Below, piece after piece: positions 25,244 through 34,457 of a DNA stretch of 54,132 nt. Origin of the DNA: a virus. Each line of letters opens with the position of its first letter. The stretch's first letter is position 1. Position numbers and translations under genes: made by a program. The stretch is taken from positions 1 to 54,132 of the IMG/VR virus record IMGVR_UViG_3300042691_030710; one strand, written 5' to 3'. The notes under the pieces are model-generated. The model had not been told where the DNA came from. It saw only the letters and a list, made by a program, of their open reading frames with translations, and made no database searches.

Positions 25244-28200
25244 TTACCTATTATCAAAGAATATTCCCAACAACTGATTTGCTGCAGCAAAACTTCCGGT
25301 TAATTTCATCGTAGTACCGTTATATACAAAAACTATGCCTTCTATTGGAACTATTTTTTCAAATCCACCAATATCATTCAATCTCTGTAGTTCCAATTTC
25401 AATTTAGCAATTTGAGCCTCACTTCCTTTCGCCTCAACATCTTTTATAGTTTTTTCTAGTCTACCCACCATTGCTCTTCTAGCACTATCAGGGTTTACAG
25501 TTAATACAGAACTCATAAATGAAAGAACTTCAGCACCAACACCTAAAAATATTTTTTCAAATTTCATTAGATTTTCTTTACTTATTTTAGTTTGGTCTTC
25601 TTTATCTATTTTCTCAGCCCAGTTACGAATTTTTTCATCTTGAATATCTTTTATTCTAAAACTCTTATCCATAAATGCCCATCGTTTAACCAATCCTATT
25701 TTATGTTGCCCATCTAAGTTAGGTGCGTTTTTATTTACAAATTCTTCCCACCATTTTTGATGATATTCTGCTACACCCTGATTATCACTCAATCCATATT
25801 CATTTTGTAGTTTAGATATCATTCCCAAAAATTTGGATTGTGATTTATTCAATTCTGTATTTTTGGGTAATTTAACTACAGGAGGTCCTTGAATTGTATA
25901 TTTAGATTGTACATTTTGATTTATTTGCTTAATCATACCTGCCAATATTCTACCAGCAGATTGGTCTTCACCAATTATATTACCATCTTCATCATATTCA
26001 AAAGTTCCATGAAATACCAATAAAGCCTGTCCATAAGGTATTACATTTACTGAAGTTGGGTATATAACTTCCAAATTCATAAACTTAGAACCACCTCCGA
26101 ATATTTTATCTTTTTGTTTTTGAGTAAGTTTATCGATAGCTGCGGAAAGGTCTTTCATAGCAAAGTTATATGCATCGGTCAATCCACCTCTATTTGCAAA
26201 TTTAGATGCAACTGCGTTTATATCCATTGCATCCTTACCTTTGTTTTTAAGATGTGATTTATTTCTAGCAGCAACCAATCTACCATTCACCCAACTTACT
26301 GCAAGAGCCTGCCCATCAGTTTTCTCTCTAGTTAATTCCAACTCCCCATTCAATGCTTTCTTAACTATATCTTTTAACTGGCCAAACGTTAAATTAACAT
26401 CAATATCAAACGGATGATTCATATGTCCGTATGCCCCACCCTCTTTGATTAAATTTTCAGAAGTAGTATTTTTATTATATGGTATTCTCCATTCAATTTC
26501 ATCTTTAGTATTAGTCATTGAAGTTTCACTACCAGTATAAAGTTTAGAATTTTTTATGTTATATTTGGAAATTATTGATTTGATTTTTTTAACGCTGTTT
26601 GGATATTTTTTATAGTTTACAGTAACTACAAACATATTTTGACTATGCCAAAAATCAACACCATCTAATTTTTCTATTTCATGGATAGCTTTATTTAAAT
26701 TATTTTCATTTAATTTAAATTCTTCTATTAAATTTTTACCAATAACATTCTCTTTCAATGAATCTAATCTTTTTACAATCAAATTAAATATCTTTTCATT
26801 GAATTTAGGATATGCTTTAGTAAAAAGTTTTTTTCTATCTTCAATATCACCACTACCTAACCACTTTCTAACATCAGTACCACTTACATCACTTAATGGG
26901 GGTGATACATAGACATATCCTGCATCTACATATCCAACATCAACATTACCTTTGTATGGTGTAAAATACTTACCACCCAATCGTTGTGCATCTTTACCAC
27001 CAACTACTGTAATAAATCCAGTATTATTCTCATCAAATTTTTTAAGAATTTCAACAGGAGCATATGGGTTTTTTATCTGAACAATTTTGTCGGAAGGTAT
27101 ACCAAACATACCTGCCATTATTAGCTTTTTCTCATTAAAACTAAAAGGAGATTTTACATTATCAGTTTTATCAGATGTTCCTATATATACTTTATCTTTA
27201 CCGAATTTTTTTACTAAATGTTGATATGTTGCAAAATGCCCTTTATGGAAAGGTTGAAATCTTCCAGCATAAACCACAACATAATCTTTAACCGATTCTG
27301 TTATATGGTTGGATTCTTTTTTAAGTGTTCTTTTTTGTAATACTAATTTATTTATTTGTGAAAATATATCTGCAATTTCTTTATCCAACTGTTTTTCTTC
27401 AACACTCATTGGTGATTCTATATCAACATTTGAATATAATTTTTTCTTTTTAGCTATTAATACATCTACTTTTTTTAATAAATCATTTTTTACTTTATCT
27501 AAATCTTTGATTACATCAGATGGATTTGATTCATCCAATTCATCACTATATAAACCTTTCATAGGCGCAGATGGTTGAATATGAGAACGCATCATAGTGT
27601 ATTCATTTTGTTTCTCAGCATCCAATTTAGCACGTAATTTATCTATTCGTTTTTTATGGTTATCCATCCATTTTTGATCAGGATATCCAATCATTAGATT
27701 TTCATTTGTATCAGTTTCTCTAACACTTACTTTAGGTCTACCAAAAATTGTTTCTCTGATTTTAGTTCCATTTTCTAAAGTTCTCTCATACTTACCTTTA
27801 TCTCCAATCATTTTTAAATTTGTGTTTGGAAATATAGATTGCCCAACCTTTTCAGATGATACATAAGGTACATTGTTTTTATACAATACATGCTCTAATG
27901 CATCAGATGCTTCAATCCAATATCCAGGTGTTTTTAATATAGAAACTAATTTTTTAATTATATCATCTTTAGAATTTTTATCACCATCATGCCCAATACC
28001 CTGTATTTTTATTCCATTTGGTGATTTTCTCCCAAAGATAACTGCATCCGCATGCGGGTCAGTATCGTTATCTATACTCTTCCAAAAAATACTTCTAGTT
28101 AAATCACTTTTACTTGTAACAAACGAACCAAGTTTAGTAGAATTATATGCAGTTTTTATCAAATCTATAATATTATCAGATACAACTAATACTTCTTTAT

Positions 28201-29473
28201 CATCTAATTGATACCAAACATTTTTTTTAGGAACTATATCGGGATTAAAACTAGCTTCCTCAATAGTAGCTAATTTAGTATAATACTTTGGATTCTCAGC
28301 CAAATGATCCATTGCAATCTCTCTAGCAATTTTTGCGTTTGCCGTATGCTCCATTTCTACTTTAACACCCTTAATCAACTCAGATTTTATCGAATCTATT
28401 CCAACACCATGCTTTTTTGCAATATCGGATAATGTCATACCTGAAGATAATCCACCGGATACTTTTTCGATTTCAAACTTTAGTTCAGGAGATGGAGTTT
28501 TAAAATCATCCTTTCTCATTATAGTTTTAGCAATAGCTTTATTGGCTTGCTTCATAAAAGGAATATTGATTTTAGTTCTATTATCTTTAGCAACTATCTC
28601 ACCGTACTTCTTTAAGAAATCAACAAACTGGTCTTTCTTTCTACTCAATCTTTTGAAAAATCCAGTAAGTTCTGCAGCTGATATTGGTTTTTTATTTCTA
28701 GGGTCAATTAATCTATCCAAAAAGTGTTTATCCGTTATTACAACATCCAATGGGTCTAATTGCTTATCCGCATATTTATCAATTTGCTGTAAATCAGACA
28801 TCGGTATTTCACTTAAAAATTCTTCAAACTGAGGATCTTTTCTAAGTTCAGCAATTACTTCTGCATATGCCTCATCTATCAATCGGTATTTCAATAATGG
28901 TTTACCATTTATGGTAATATCACCCTTTTCATTTTTTCCAATATCTTTCACAATTATTTTTTTATTTTTAAATTTACCACCCAAAACAGTATCACCTACA
29001 TTTATTGGAATAGAAATATCCTCATCCACTTTTTCCAATTCCCAATATCTAGGATTTTTAGGTTTTAGTGTCTTAGGTGTTACATTTTTCCATTTATCAA
29101 TTTGATATGGTGTGAGAGGAGAACCTTTAGCAGGTTCAGTAACTCCTTGTAATTTATAAATTACTTTTCGGAATTGAGATTGGGTATCTTTACTCTTACC
29201 CTTACCTCTCATATAATCTGATTTCGGTTTATCCAATTGAATGTACCCACCTTGCTTAAACCAGTTTTCAGGTTTAGCTCCGTTTAGTATTCTTTTTGTA
29301 CCATCCGCATAGTATCCAACCTCAGGTTCACCAGAATCAATTGCAGCTGATTCATTTATATTTTTTGATATATCCGTAGAATCGTTTTGATTAAAAAATG
29401 ATTGTTCAACTGATTGAAAATCTTTTAAAACTTCATCCACTAAATATTTTCCTAATTTACTCATTACGTACAT
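25244..29473 (-). CDS. Large fusion: HxGH nucleotidyltransferase plus ligase-like domain
   Basis: The 1409-residue product (alternative ATG at 29464) appears to be a virion-packaged multienzyme. The N-terminal region has linkers such as 'KNINESAAIDSG' and a domain with 'VITDKHFLDRLIDPRNKK' (about 246), seen in T4-like phages but unnamed. About 730-910 is an HxGH nucleotidyltransferase: 'VVVYAGRFQPFHKGHFATY' and 'PPLSDVSGTDVRKWL'; such enzymes make NAD or CDP/ADP-sugar type products. About 1010-1409 looks like a covalent nucleotidyltransferase (DNA/RNA ligase): motif I 'TREKTDGQALAV' (KTDG), then 'FMNLEVIYP', 'EGIVFVYNG' and 'MKLTGSF'. Substrates unknown. Linkers 'ITESVKDY' and 'KENVIGKNLIEEFKLNEN' are likely protease sites. 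Confidence 0.75.
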   Translation of the reverse strand: MYVMSKLGKYLVDEVLKDFQSVEQSFFNQNDSTDISKNINESAAIDSGEPEVGYYADGTKRILNGAKPENWFKQGGYIQLDKPKSDYMRGKGKSKDTQSQFRKVIYKLQGVTEPAKGSPLTPYQIDKWKNVTPKTLKPKNPRYWELEKVDEDISIPINVGDTVLGGKFKNKKIIVKDIGKNEKGDITINGKPLLKYRLIDEAYAEVIAELRKDPQFEEFLSEIPMSDLQQIDKYADKQLDPLDVVITDKHFLDRLIDPRNKKPISAAELTGFFKRLSRKKDQFVDFLKKYGEIVAKDNRTKINIPFMKQANKAIAKTIMRKDDFKTPSPELKFEIEKVSGGLSSGMTLSDIAKKHGVGIDSIKSELIKGVKVEMEHTANAKIAREIAMDHLAENPKYYTKLATIEEASFNPDIVPKKNVWYQLDDKEVLVVSDNIIDLIKTAYNSTKLGSFVTSKSDLTRSIFWKSIDNDTDPHADAVIFGRKSPNGIKIQGIGHDGDKNSKDDIIKKLVSILKTPGYWIEASDALEHVLYKNNVPYVSSEKVGQSIFPNTNLKMIGDKGKYERTLENGTKIRETIFGRPKVSVRETDTNENLMIGYPDQKWMDNHKKRIDKLRAKLDAEKQNEYTMMRSHIQPSAPMKGLYSDELDESNPSDVIKDLDKVKNDLLKKVDVLIAKKKKLYSNVDIESPMSVEEKQLDKEIADIFSQINKLVLQKRTLKKESNHITESVKDYVVVYAGRFQPFHKGHFATYQHLVKKFGKDKVYIGTSDKTDNVKSPFSFNEKKLIMAGMFGIPSDKIVQIKNPYAPVEILKKFDENNTGFITVVGGKDAQRLGGKYFTPYKGNVDVGYVDAGYVYVSPPLSDVSGTDVRKWLGSGDIEDRKKLFTKAYPKFNEKIFNLIVKRLDSLKENVIGKNLIEEFKLNENNLNKAIHEIEKLDGVDFWHSQNMFVVTVNYKKYPNSVKKIKSIISKYNIKNSKLYTGSETSMTNTKDEIEWRIPYNKNTTSENLIKEGGAYGHMNHPFDIDVNLTFGQLKDIVKKALNGELELTREKTDGQALAVSWVNGRLVAARNKSHLKNKGKDAMDINAVASKFANRGGLTDAYNFAMKDLSAAIDKLTQKQKDKIFGGGSKFMNLEVIYPTSVNVIPYGQALLVFHGTFEYDEDGNIIGEDQSAGRILAGMIKQINQNVQSKYTIQGPPVVKLPKNTELNKSQSKFLGMISKLQNEYGLSDNQGVAEYHQKWWEEFVNKNAPNLDGQHKIGLVKRWAFMDKSFRIKDIQDEKIRNWAEKIDKEDQTKISKENLMKFEKIFLGVGAEVLSFMSSVLTVNPDSARRAMVGRLEKTIKDVEAKGSEAQIAKLKLELQRLNDIGGFEKIVPIEGIVFVYNGTTMKLTGSFAAANQLLGIFFDNR

Positions 29474-29489
29474 ATATAGTTTTATACTA

Positions 29490-29499
29490 TATAAATATA
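29490..29499 (-). promoter_or_regulatory. Candidate late promoter element (TATATTTATA)
   Basis: The minus strand reads TATATTTATATAGTAT, 17 nt before the first ATG of the large fusion gene. AGTAT follows this element in two other places. Confidence 0.45.
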
Positions 29500-29509
29500 A
29501 TCAATAATT

Positions 29510-30256
29510 TTATTCCGAATATACACTTACTCCTTTTTTAGATAAAACATTAGCGGCCGCTTTATTTGCAAAAAATATAGATTTATCAACGTTGTTTGTT
29601 TTTAAAAACTCAGATACAAATCCTGCTATAAATGTATCACCGGCACCAGATACATCAACTACATTATCGGCTAACGATGGAAAGTTTTTACCATTCCAAT
29701 CTACACCATCTTTATCTTTGGTAATTAATAATTTTTCTTTTAACCAATGTTTATTTTCTTTGATATATTCCTTATTGTTTTTATTTTCTAATCTATTAAG
29801 TTTTATAAATTTTATATTTCTACACCACAATCCCAATTTCTTTTTAGTATCTATAATAACTAATGGATGTAATGTTGATATATATTCAATATCACCCTCT
29901 GATAAAAATCCTTTATCATAATCAGATATTAAAATTGCTGAATAGTCTTTTATGTATAATGGTAATTCTGATATATTAAATCTTCTAACTTTATCATGCT
30001 CATCAACTCTCAGATACAAATCATTAGTTTCTAAATTAACATATCTTCGTTTTACTATTTCTTCAGTATTAGTTATTATATCAACATCAATACCCATAGC
30101 TGCTAAATTATTGGAAACATTGTAAGCCATCCCATCATTATATACTTCCGATTTCGGTAAAAATACAGGCCCATTTCCCTCTGGAGATTTTCTTTCAGAT
30201 ATACCATATACAAATACATCCACACAACTTTCACCAATCACTAATACTTTATTCAT
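29510..30256 (-). CDS. PfkB-family sugar kinase, HldE domain I-like
   Basis: The 248-residue product resembles the kinase domain of HldE/RfaE, which phosphorylates D-glycero-beta-D-manno-heptose 7-phosphate at C1. Visible: 'VLVIGESCVDVFVYG', 'SPEGNGPVF', 'YNDGMAYNVSNNLAAMG', 'ILISDYDKGFL', and PfkB signature 2 with the catalytic Asp, 'DVSGAGDTFIAGF'. It is shorter than the usual 310-330 residues. The ATG overlaps the nucleotidyltransferase gene by 8 nt. In bacteria the two activities are often one protein; here they are separate. The exact sugar cannot be proven from sequence. Confidence 0.82.
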   Translation of the reverse strand: MNKVLVIGESCVDVFVYGISERKSPEGNGPVFLPKSEVYNDGMAYNVSNNLAAMGIDVDIITNTEEIVKRRYVNLETNDLYLRVDEHDKVRRFNISELPLYIKDYSAILISDYDKGFLSEGDIEYISTLHPLVIIDTKKKLGLWCRNIKFIKLNRLENKNNKEYIKENKHWLKEKLLITKDKDGVDWNGKNFPSLADNVVDVSGAGDTFIAGFVSEFLKTNNVDKSIFFANKAAANVLSKKGVSVYSE

Positions 30257-30635
30257 AATTCAAAATTTTAGTTGTACTAAATTCTTCTATTCTATCAAAA
30301 TATCGAATTTCTTTTGCAAATTCACCACCTATTATAGGTTTATCTTTGTAATCACTTCCTATCACAAATATATCAGGCTTATATAATTTTATCGTTTCCT
30401 TTAACTCTTCATCTGAATTAAAGGTATACACATCAGTAACACCTTTAATTGATTTGAGATTATAATATCGTTGATATATGTTATGATATGGTCTGTTACT
30501 ACCCTTCATTTTTTTAATTCGTTCATCACTATCAATACCAACAATCAATTTATCACCCAATGATGCTGCATATTCTATCATACGAAAATGCCCATAGTGT
30601 AAAATATCAAAACATCCGTTTATCCAAACCCTCAT
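30249..30635 (-). CDS. Nucleotidyltransferase, HldE domain II-like
   Basis: The 128-residue product matches the C-terminal domain of HldE, which adds AMP to heptose 1-phosphate to make ADP-heptose. The HxGH motif is in 'GCFDILHYGHFRMIEYA'; 'VGIDSDERIKKMKG' and 'IFVIGSDYKDKPIIGGEFA' follow, ending 'STTKIL' (the family's STT-I motif). The family also includes glycerol-phosphate cytidylyltransferases, so another sugar or polyol is possible. It overlaps both neighbours (ATGA and 8 nt), forming a coupled operon with the kinase and glycosyltransferase. Confidence 0.85.
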   Translation of the reverse strand: MRVWINGCFDILHYGHFRMIEYAASLGDKLIVGIDSDERIKKMKGSNRPYHNIYQRYYNLKSIKGVTDVYTFNSDEELKETIKLYKPDIFVIGSDYKDKPIIGGEFAKEIRYFDRIEEFSTTKILNYE

Positions 30636-32896
30636 AGTATTTTTTCCAATTCTTTAATTACCATATATGGTTCTATTGTTTTAGTACATTCAAATTGTCT
30701 TTGAGTACCTTTATGGTCTGGACACCAATTCCAATCACCTGCATCCAATCTGATTCTATTGAAACATCCAGCACATTTTCCTTCAGGTGCACCTATTCTA
30801 ATACAATCTTTCATTTCAGCCCAATCATATGAGAATCCACTAATCAATACATTCTTAACACCCAAACCCCATGCTAACCAACTCAATCCACTACCAATAC
30901 CAATGAATGCTTCAGATTTTAACATCTCATTCATAACTCCTTCAATAGAACCGGCAGGAAGTTGTTCAATACCTTTTGGATGCTTGTTTCCCATATACCC
31001 ATCACCTTCTTTAGATAATAACTTAACTTTATATCCTTTAAACTTCAACCAATCAACAACTTCTTGCCAACCAGTTGGATGATTCCAATATTTAGTTTGA
31101 GCAGTTCCATGTATTGCAATCGAAACCTGTTTTTCCTTTTTAACACTATTATGTTTTATCTTAGGACGAATTTCAGTATATTCTAAACCCAATATATCAG
31201 TTGCCATTTTTTGTAATGGTTGAGTTTTTGGGTCAGTTGGGTTTTTATGCAATTGTACAGTATTATCTTCATTATAAAACAATCCTAATGAATACATAGC
31301 GTATAAATCAGTTACATTGATTCCAGGTTTAACAAATTCAATTTCAGGATATTCACTTTCAAATAAGTTATTCATAAAAGTTGAACATACAACTTTACAC
31401 TTATGTTTCTTTCTAAATTCTTCTACATAAGGAATCCAAGCCATAGTATCTCCCAATGCAGATGATTCAAATGCTATGTATACTCTTTTTCCTTCACAAT
31501 TATAATCATGTTGATATACTACAGTATTTGTGGATAAGTTTGTTACTACAATCTTCCAATCTACAAAATATTCTTTATTCGTTTTAGTCCAATGGTTAGT
31601 TGGTATAACGGATGTATGCTCTATTTTTCCATTTGATTTATTTATAAAATCAACTTTATACAACTCATCACCCCCATTTACTATTTCAACAAATGCACCT
31701 CTAACAAAATTGTTTACTATTGTTACTTTTTTTTGTTGTTTTATATTTTTGTTTATTTTTAAATTTGAATAAATATCCATATATTCGTAACCGTTTAATT
31801 TTTCGTATTTGTAAATTATATCATTTATTTTTTTAGCAACTTCTGGACTTTTAATACAATGAAATCCAACTATAGTTGATTTATCATATGGTAGGTAGGA
31901 TTGTACATATTGACCCAATCCTCTTTCATTCATATCAAATCCATCTATATAATCTTCATTATTAAAATTATAAAAAAATTCAACATCTTTTTCAGTTAAA
32001 ATATTTAAAGCCAAATAAAAAAGTTTTGGAACTATATTATCCCTCCACATCAAACAGTTAAATATCAACTCATCATGTAAAAATTCTTCCTTTCTTATCA
32101 ATTGCATTTCATCGGAAAAACATAACCTTTCCCATTCCTTAAACATTTCCAAATGGGTATGGTTAAATATAACAACATTAGTAACACCATGTGGTGCAGG
32201 TTGTTGTTCAGATAATCCCATAAACTTATGAAGTTTAGGTTCAGGTACATATTTACCATTAGCAACTATATAATCCCATTGTGATTTGTGCATTATAGGC
32301 CCATCTTCAATTTGATGTATATAATCAAATAAAGAATCTATATTACTTCTCACTTGAATATCAGCATCTAAAAATACAGCAGATTTATATCCTCTCTCTA
32401 ATACATCCACAAAAACAGGAGGTTTTGAAAATTGCATATATTGAGGATCTTGTGTATCACCGGGAAGTGTAAATTCTATATTATACAAATTATCATATTC
32501 TAAAGTAGATTTATAATTTATTGTATAATGTAGTATATCCACATTAGAATACTTAGTTAATCCTACAATAAGTTGCTCTGTTAGTTTTTCAAATGGTTGA
32601 TTTGATATCAAAACATAACATTTTGTTTTATCAAAAAAATCTCTTGAATATATTAAGTTATGGTTCTCATATACTCTTACATAGATAGTACCGTTACCCC
32701 ACCTATCTTTCCACTTAAAGGAAACCCATTCAAATGATATTTCTTCAGATGCTTTTAATGTAAATTTTTCTCTAAGTAATGGTAAATAAAATATACTCTT
32801 TATCGATATAAATGCATTATCTATATCTGAATTAGAAATGTTTTTTACATAAACAGTTTCCCCTACAATTCTTACTGAAATTTTATCTCCAAGCAT
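30632..32896 (-). CDS. GT-A glycosyltransferase fused to TibC-like heptosyltransferase
   Basis: The product has 754 residues from the ATG at 32896 (AGAGGA upstream); a TTG at 32920 is less likely. The N-terminal half has a GT-A type DxD ('SAVFLDADIQVRSN', about 174) and 'GVTNVVIFNHTH'. The C-terminal half from about 387 matches the TibC/Aah autotransporter heptosyltransferase family: 'YFVDWKIVV', 'ESSALGDTMAWIPYVEEFRK', 'IAIHGTAQTKYWNHP', 'FIGIGSGLSWLAWGLGVKN'. It also has the family's four-Cys iron site: 'GKCAGCFN' and 'WCPDHKGTQRQFEC'. TibC puts heptose from ADP-heptose onto Ser/Thr of surface proteins. The upstream and downstream genes would supply or extend the sugar. Such a fusion in a phage is unusual. 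Confidence 0.82.
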   Translation of the reverse strand: MLGDKISVRIVGETVYVKNISNSDIDNAFISIKSIFYLPLLREKFTLKASEEISFEWVSFKWKDRWGNGTIYVRVYENHNLIYSRDFFDKTKCYVLISNQPFEKLTEQLIVGLTKYSNVDILHYTINYKSTLEYDNLYNIEFTLPGDTQDPQYMQFSKPPVFVDVLERGYKSAVFLDADIQVRSNIDSLFDYIHQIEDGPIMHKSQWDYIVANGKYVPEPKLHKFMGLSEQQPAPHGVTNVVIFNHTHLEMFKEWERLCFSDEMQLIRKEEFLHDELIFNCLMWRDNIVPKLFYLALNILTEKDVEFFYNFNNEDYIDGFDMNERGLGQYVQSYLPYDKSTIVGFHCIKSPEVAKKINDIIYKYEKLNGYEYMDIYSNLKINKNIKQQKKVTIVNNFVRGAFVEIVNGGDELYKVDFINKSNGKIEHTSVIPTNHWTKTNKEYFVDWKIVVTNLSTNTVVYQHDYNCEGKRVYIAFESSALGDTMAWIPYVEEFRKKHKCKVVCSTFMNNLFESEYPEIEFVKPGINVTDLYAMYSLGLFYNEDNTVQLHKNPTDPKTQPLQKMATDILGLEYTEIRPKIKHNSVKKEKQVSIAIHGTAQTKYWNHPTGWQEVVDWLKFKGYKVKLLSKEGDGYMGNKHPKGIEQLPAGSIEGVMNEMLKSEAFIGIGSGLSWLAWGLGVKNVLISGFSYDWAEMKDCIRIGAPEGKCAGCFNRIRLDAGDWNWCPDHKGTQRQFECTKTIEPYMVIKELEKIL

Positions 32897-34457
32897 ATAT
32901 AAATCCTCTACTTTGTTCAACTACATAATCTTGCTTTTCAAAAGGTAAATTATATAGTTTGTAAACGTAATCGTTTTTTGCCAACTTTGTAAGTATATTC
33001 ATAACTTGATAATTATCATTGTTATGAATCTCTATCATAAATTTATTTACTTTTTTCAAATTAGAATCACTTATAGATTCAAATAGTTTATATTCAGCTC
33101 CCTCAATATCAACCTTCATCAAATCTATAATATCTTCTTCTATATATTTTTCAAGTAATGTATTTGGTGTAATAGATGGTACGGTCATTTTTGTTTTATT
33201 ATCCGATTTTCCATTAGCATCAGTTTCAAATATAGATGATATTGTACTATAAACATCATCAATGTATAAATCAATCTCACCATCAATATCACTTATAACT
33301 TTATCTATTATTTTGATACTGTTACTTCTACCATACATTTCATTTAATATTTCGGCGTTATTTTTATCACCTTCAATCATATAAGTTTTAATACCCTTTC
33401 TCATAAAAGGTACAGATGAAAATCCATAATTAGCTCCAATATCAATAAATGTTTTTATACTATCAATATCAATATTTAATACACGATATTCCATCAAATC
33501 ATCAAACTCAATATATTCATTGAATTTAGATTCTTTCAATCTAATAGTTCTAAACTTTTTATGGAAAGGGTCTTTATAATTAAAATCAGATATCATTATA
33601 TTCTTACGAATAGTAATTCCGTTCTTATATAATTCCAAATAATACCCATTCTTTGCATATGGCATGTATTGTACCATTGGTGGTGAAATCCACATAGTTA
33701 TACCACTATCATGTCTAAAATTTTTCTCATAGTATAAACATACATCGGAATAATAATCAAATATACGAATATCACCTAAATAATCTTCACCATTATTCTT
33801 TACAAAAAATTTCCATTCATTTGGACTATACCAAAACTCAAAATTGGAATAATTGTAACCAATAACATCAATTTGGTTATCACCATACATATCAGCTTTA
33901 GATGGATATGAAAAGACTTGATTTTTTAAATTACGTATTTCAATATCTCTCTGCCAACAATTTTCCAAAACTGTATTAATTGAAAACATTTCTTCAACAG
34001 TTTTATAAAATCTAATGTTATTTAAAATAAAATCAACATTAGCAAAAAATGAATGAGTTGCTAAAAAGTTATCACCCCATATACATGATACAAAATTGTA
34101 TTTATAATCCTTTACCCAATCATTAAATCTATCAGTATCATTTACAATAATATCATAACAACTTTTAAATGTCCACTCAATTCCTTTCCATTTTAAATGT
34201 TGTAGTGCAATTTCTATAATGTTATTTTCAGCTACACCATGCGAATATTTTCTATCATCAACTATGTTTAGTTCTTGATAAAAATAAAAATCACATTTCT
34301 TCTGTATTTCTAAAGGAACATCTGCACTGTGCGAACCCAAAACCAAATATACGTTCATTTTACTAATTGCATTAATTAAATCAATTAGTATTTTTTCACC
34401 ATCCGGTGTGGATTTGTAATATGTTACTATGTAACCGTGTTTTTTAGTATCTATCAT
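32883..34457 (-). CDS. FkbM-family methyltransferase with N-terminal glycosyltransferase-like region
   Basis: The C-terminal part of the 524-residue product is an FkbM-type SAM methyltransferase: 'FIDIGANYGFSSVPFM' (about 339) and 'DLMKVDIEGAEYKLFESI' (about 449). FkbM enzymes often methylate sugar hydroxyls. The N-terminal about 200 residues look like a glycosyltransferase-related alpha/beta domain ('GYIVTYYKSTPDGEKIL') without an assignable family. The middle resembles part of the neighbouring GT protein ('GDIRIFDYYSDVCLYYEKN' beta region). It overlaps the next gene by 14 nt and the upstream gene by 14 nt, so it is in one operon with them. Confidence 0.75.
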   Translation of the reverse strand: MIDTKKHGYIVTYYKSTPDGEKILIDLINAISKMNVYLVLGSHSADVPLEIQKKCDFYFYQELNIVDDRKYSHGVAENNIIEIALQHLKWKGIEWTFKSCYDIIVNDTDRFNDWVKDYKYNFVSCIWGDNFLATHSFFANVDFILNNIRFYKTVEEMFSINTVLENCWQRDIEIRNLKNQVFSYPSKADMYGDNQIDVIGYNYSNFEFWYSPNEWKFFVKNNGEDYLGDIRIFDYYSDVCLYYEKNFRHDSGITMWISPPMVQYMPYAKNGYYLELYKNGITIRKNIMISDFNYKDPFHKKFRTIRLKESKFNEYIEFDDLMEYRVLNIDIDSIKTFIDIGANYGFSSVPFMRKGIKTYMIEGDKNNAEILNEMYGRSNSIKIIDKVISDIDGEIDLYIDDVYSTISSIFETDANGKSDNKTKMTVPSITPNTLLEKYIEEDIIDLMKVDIEGAEYKLFESISDSNLKKVNKFMIEIHNNDNYQVMNILTKLAKNDYVYKLYNLPFEKQDYVVEQSRGFIYAWR

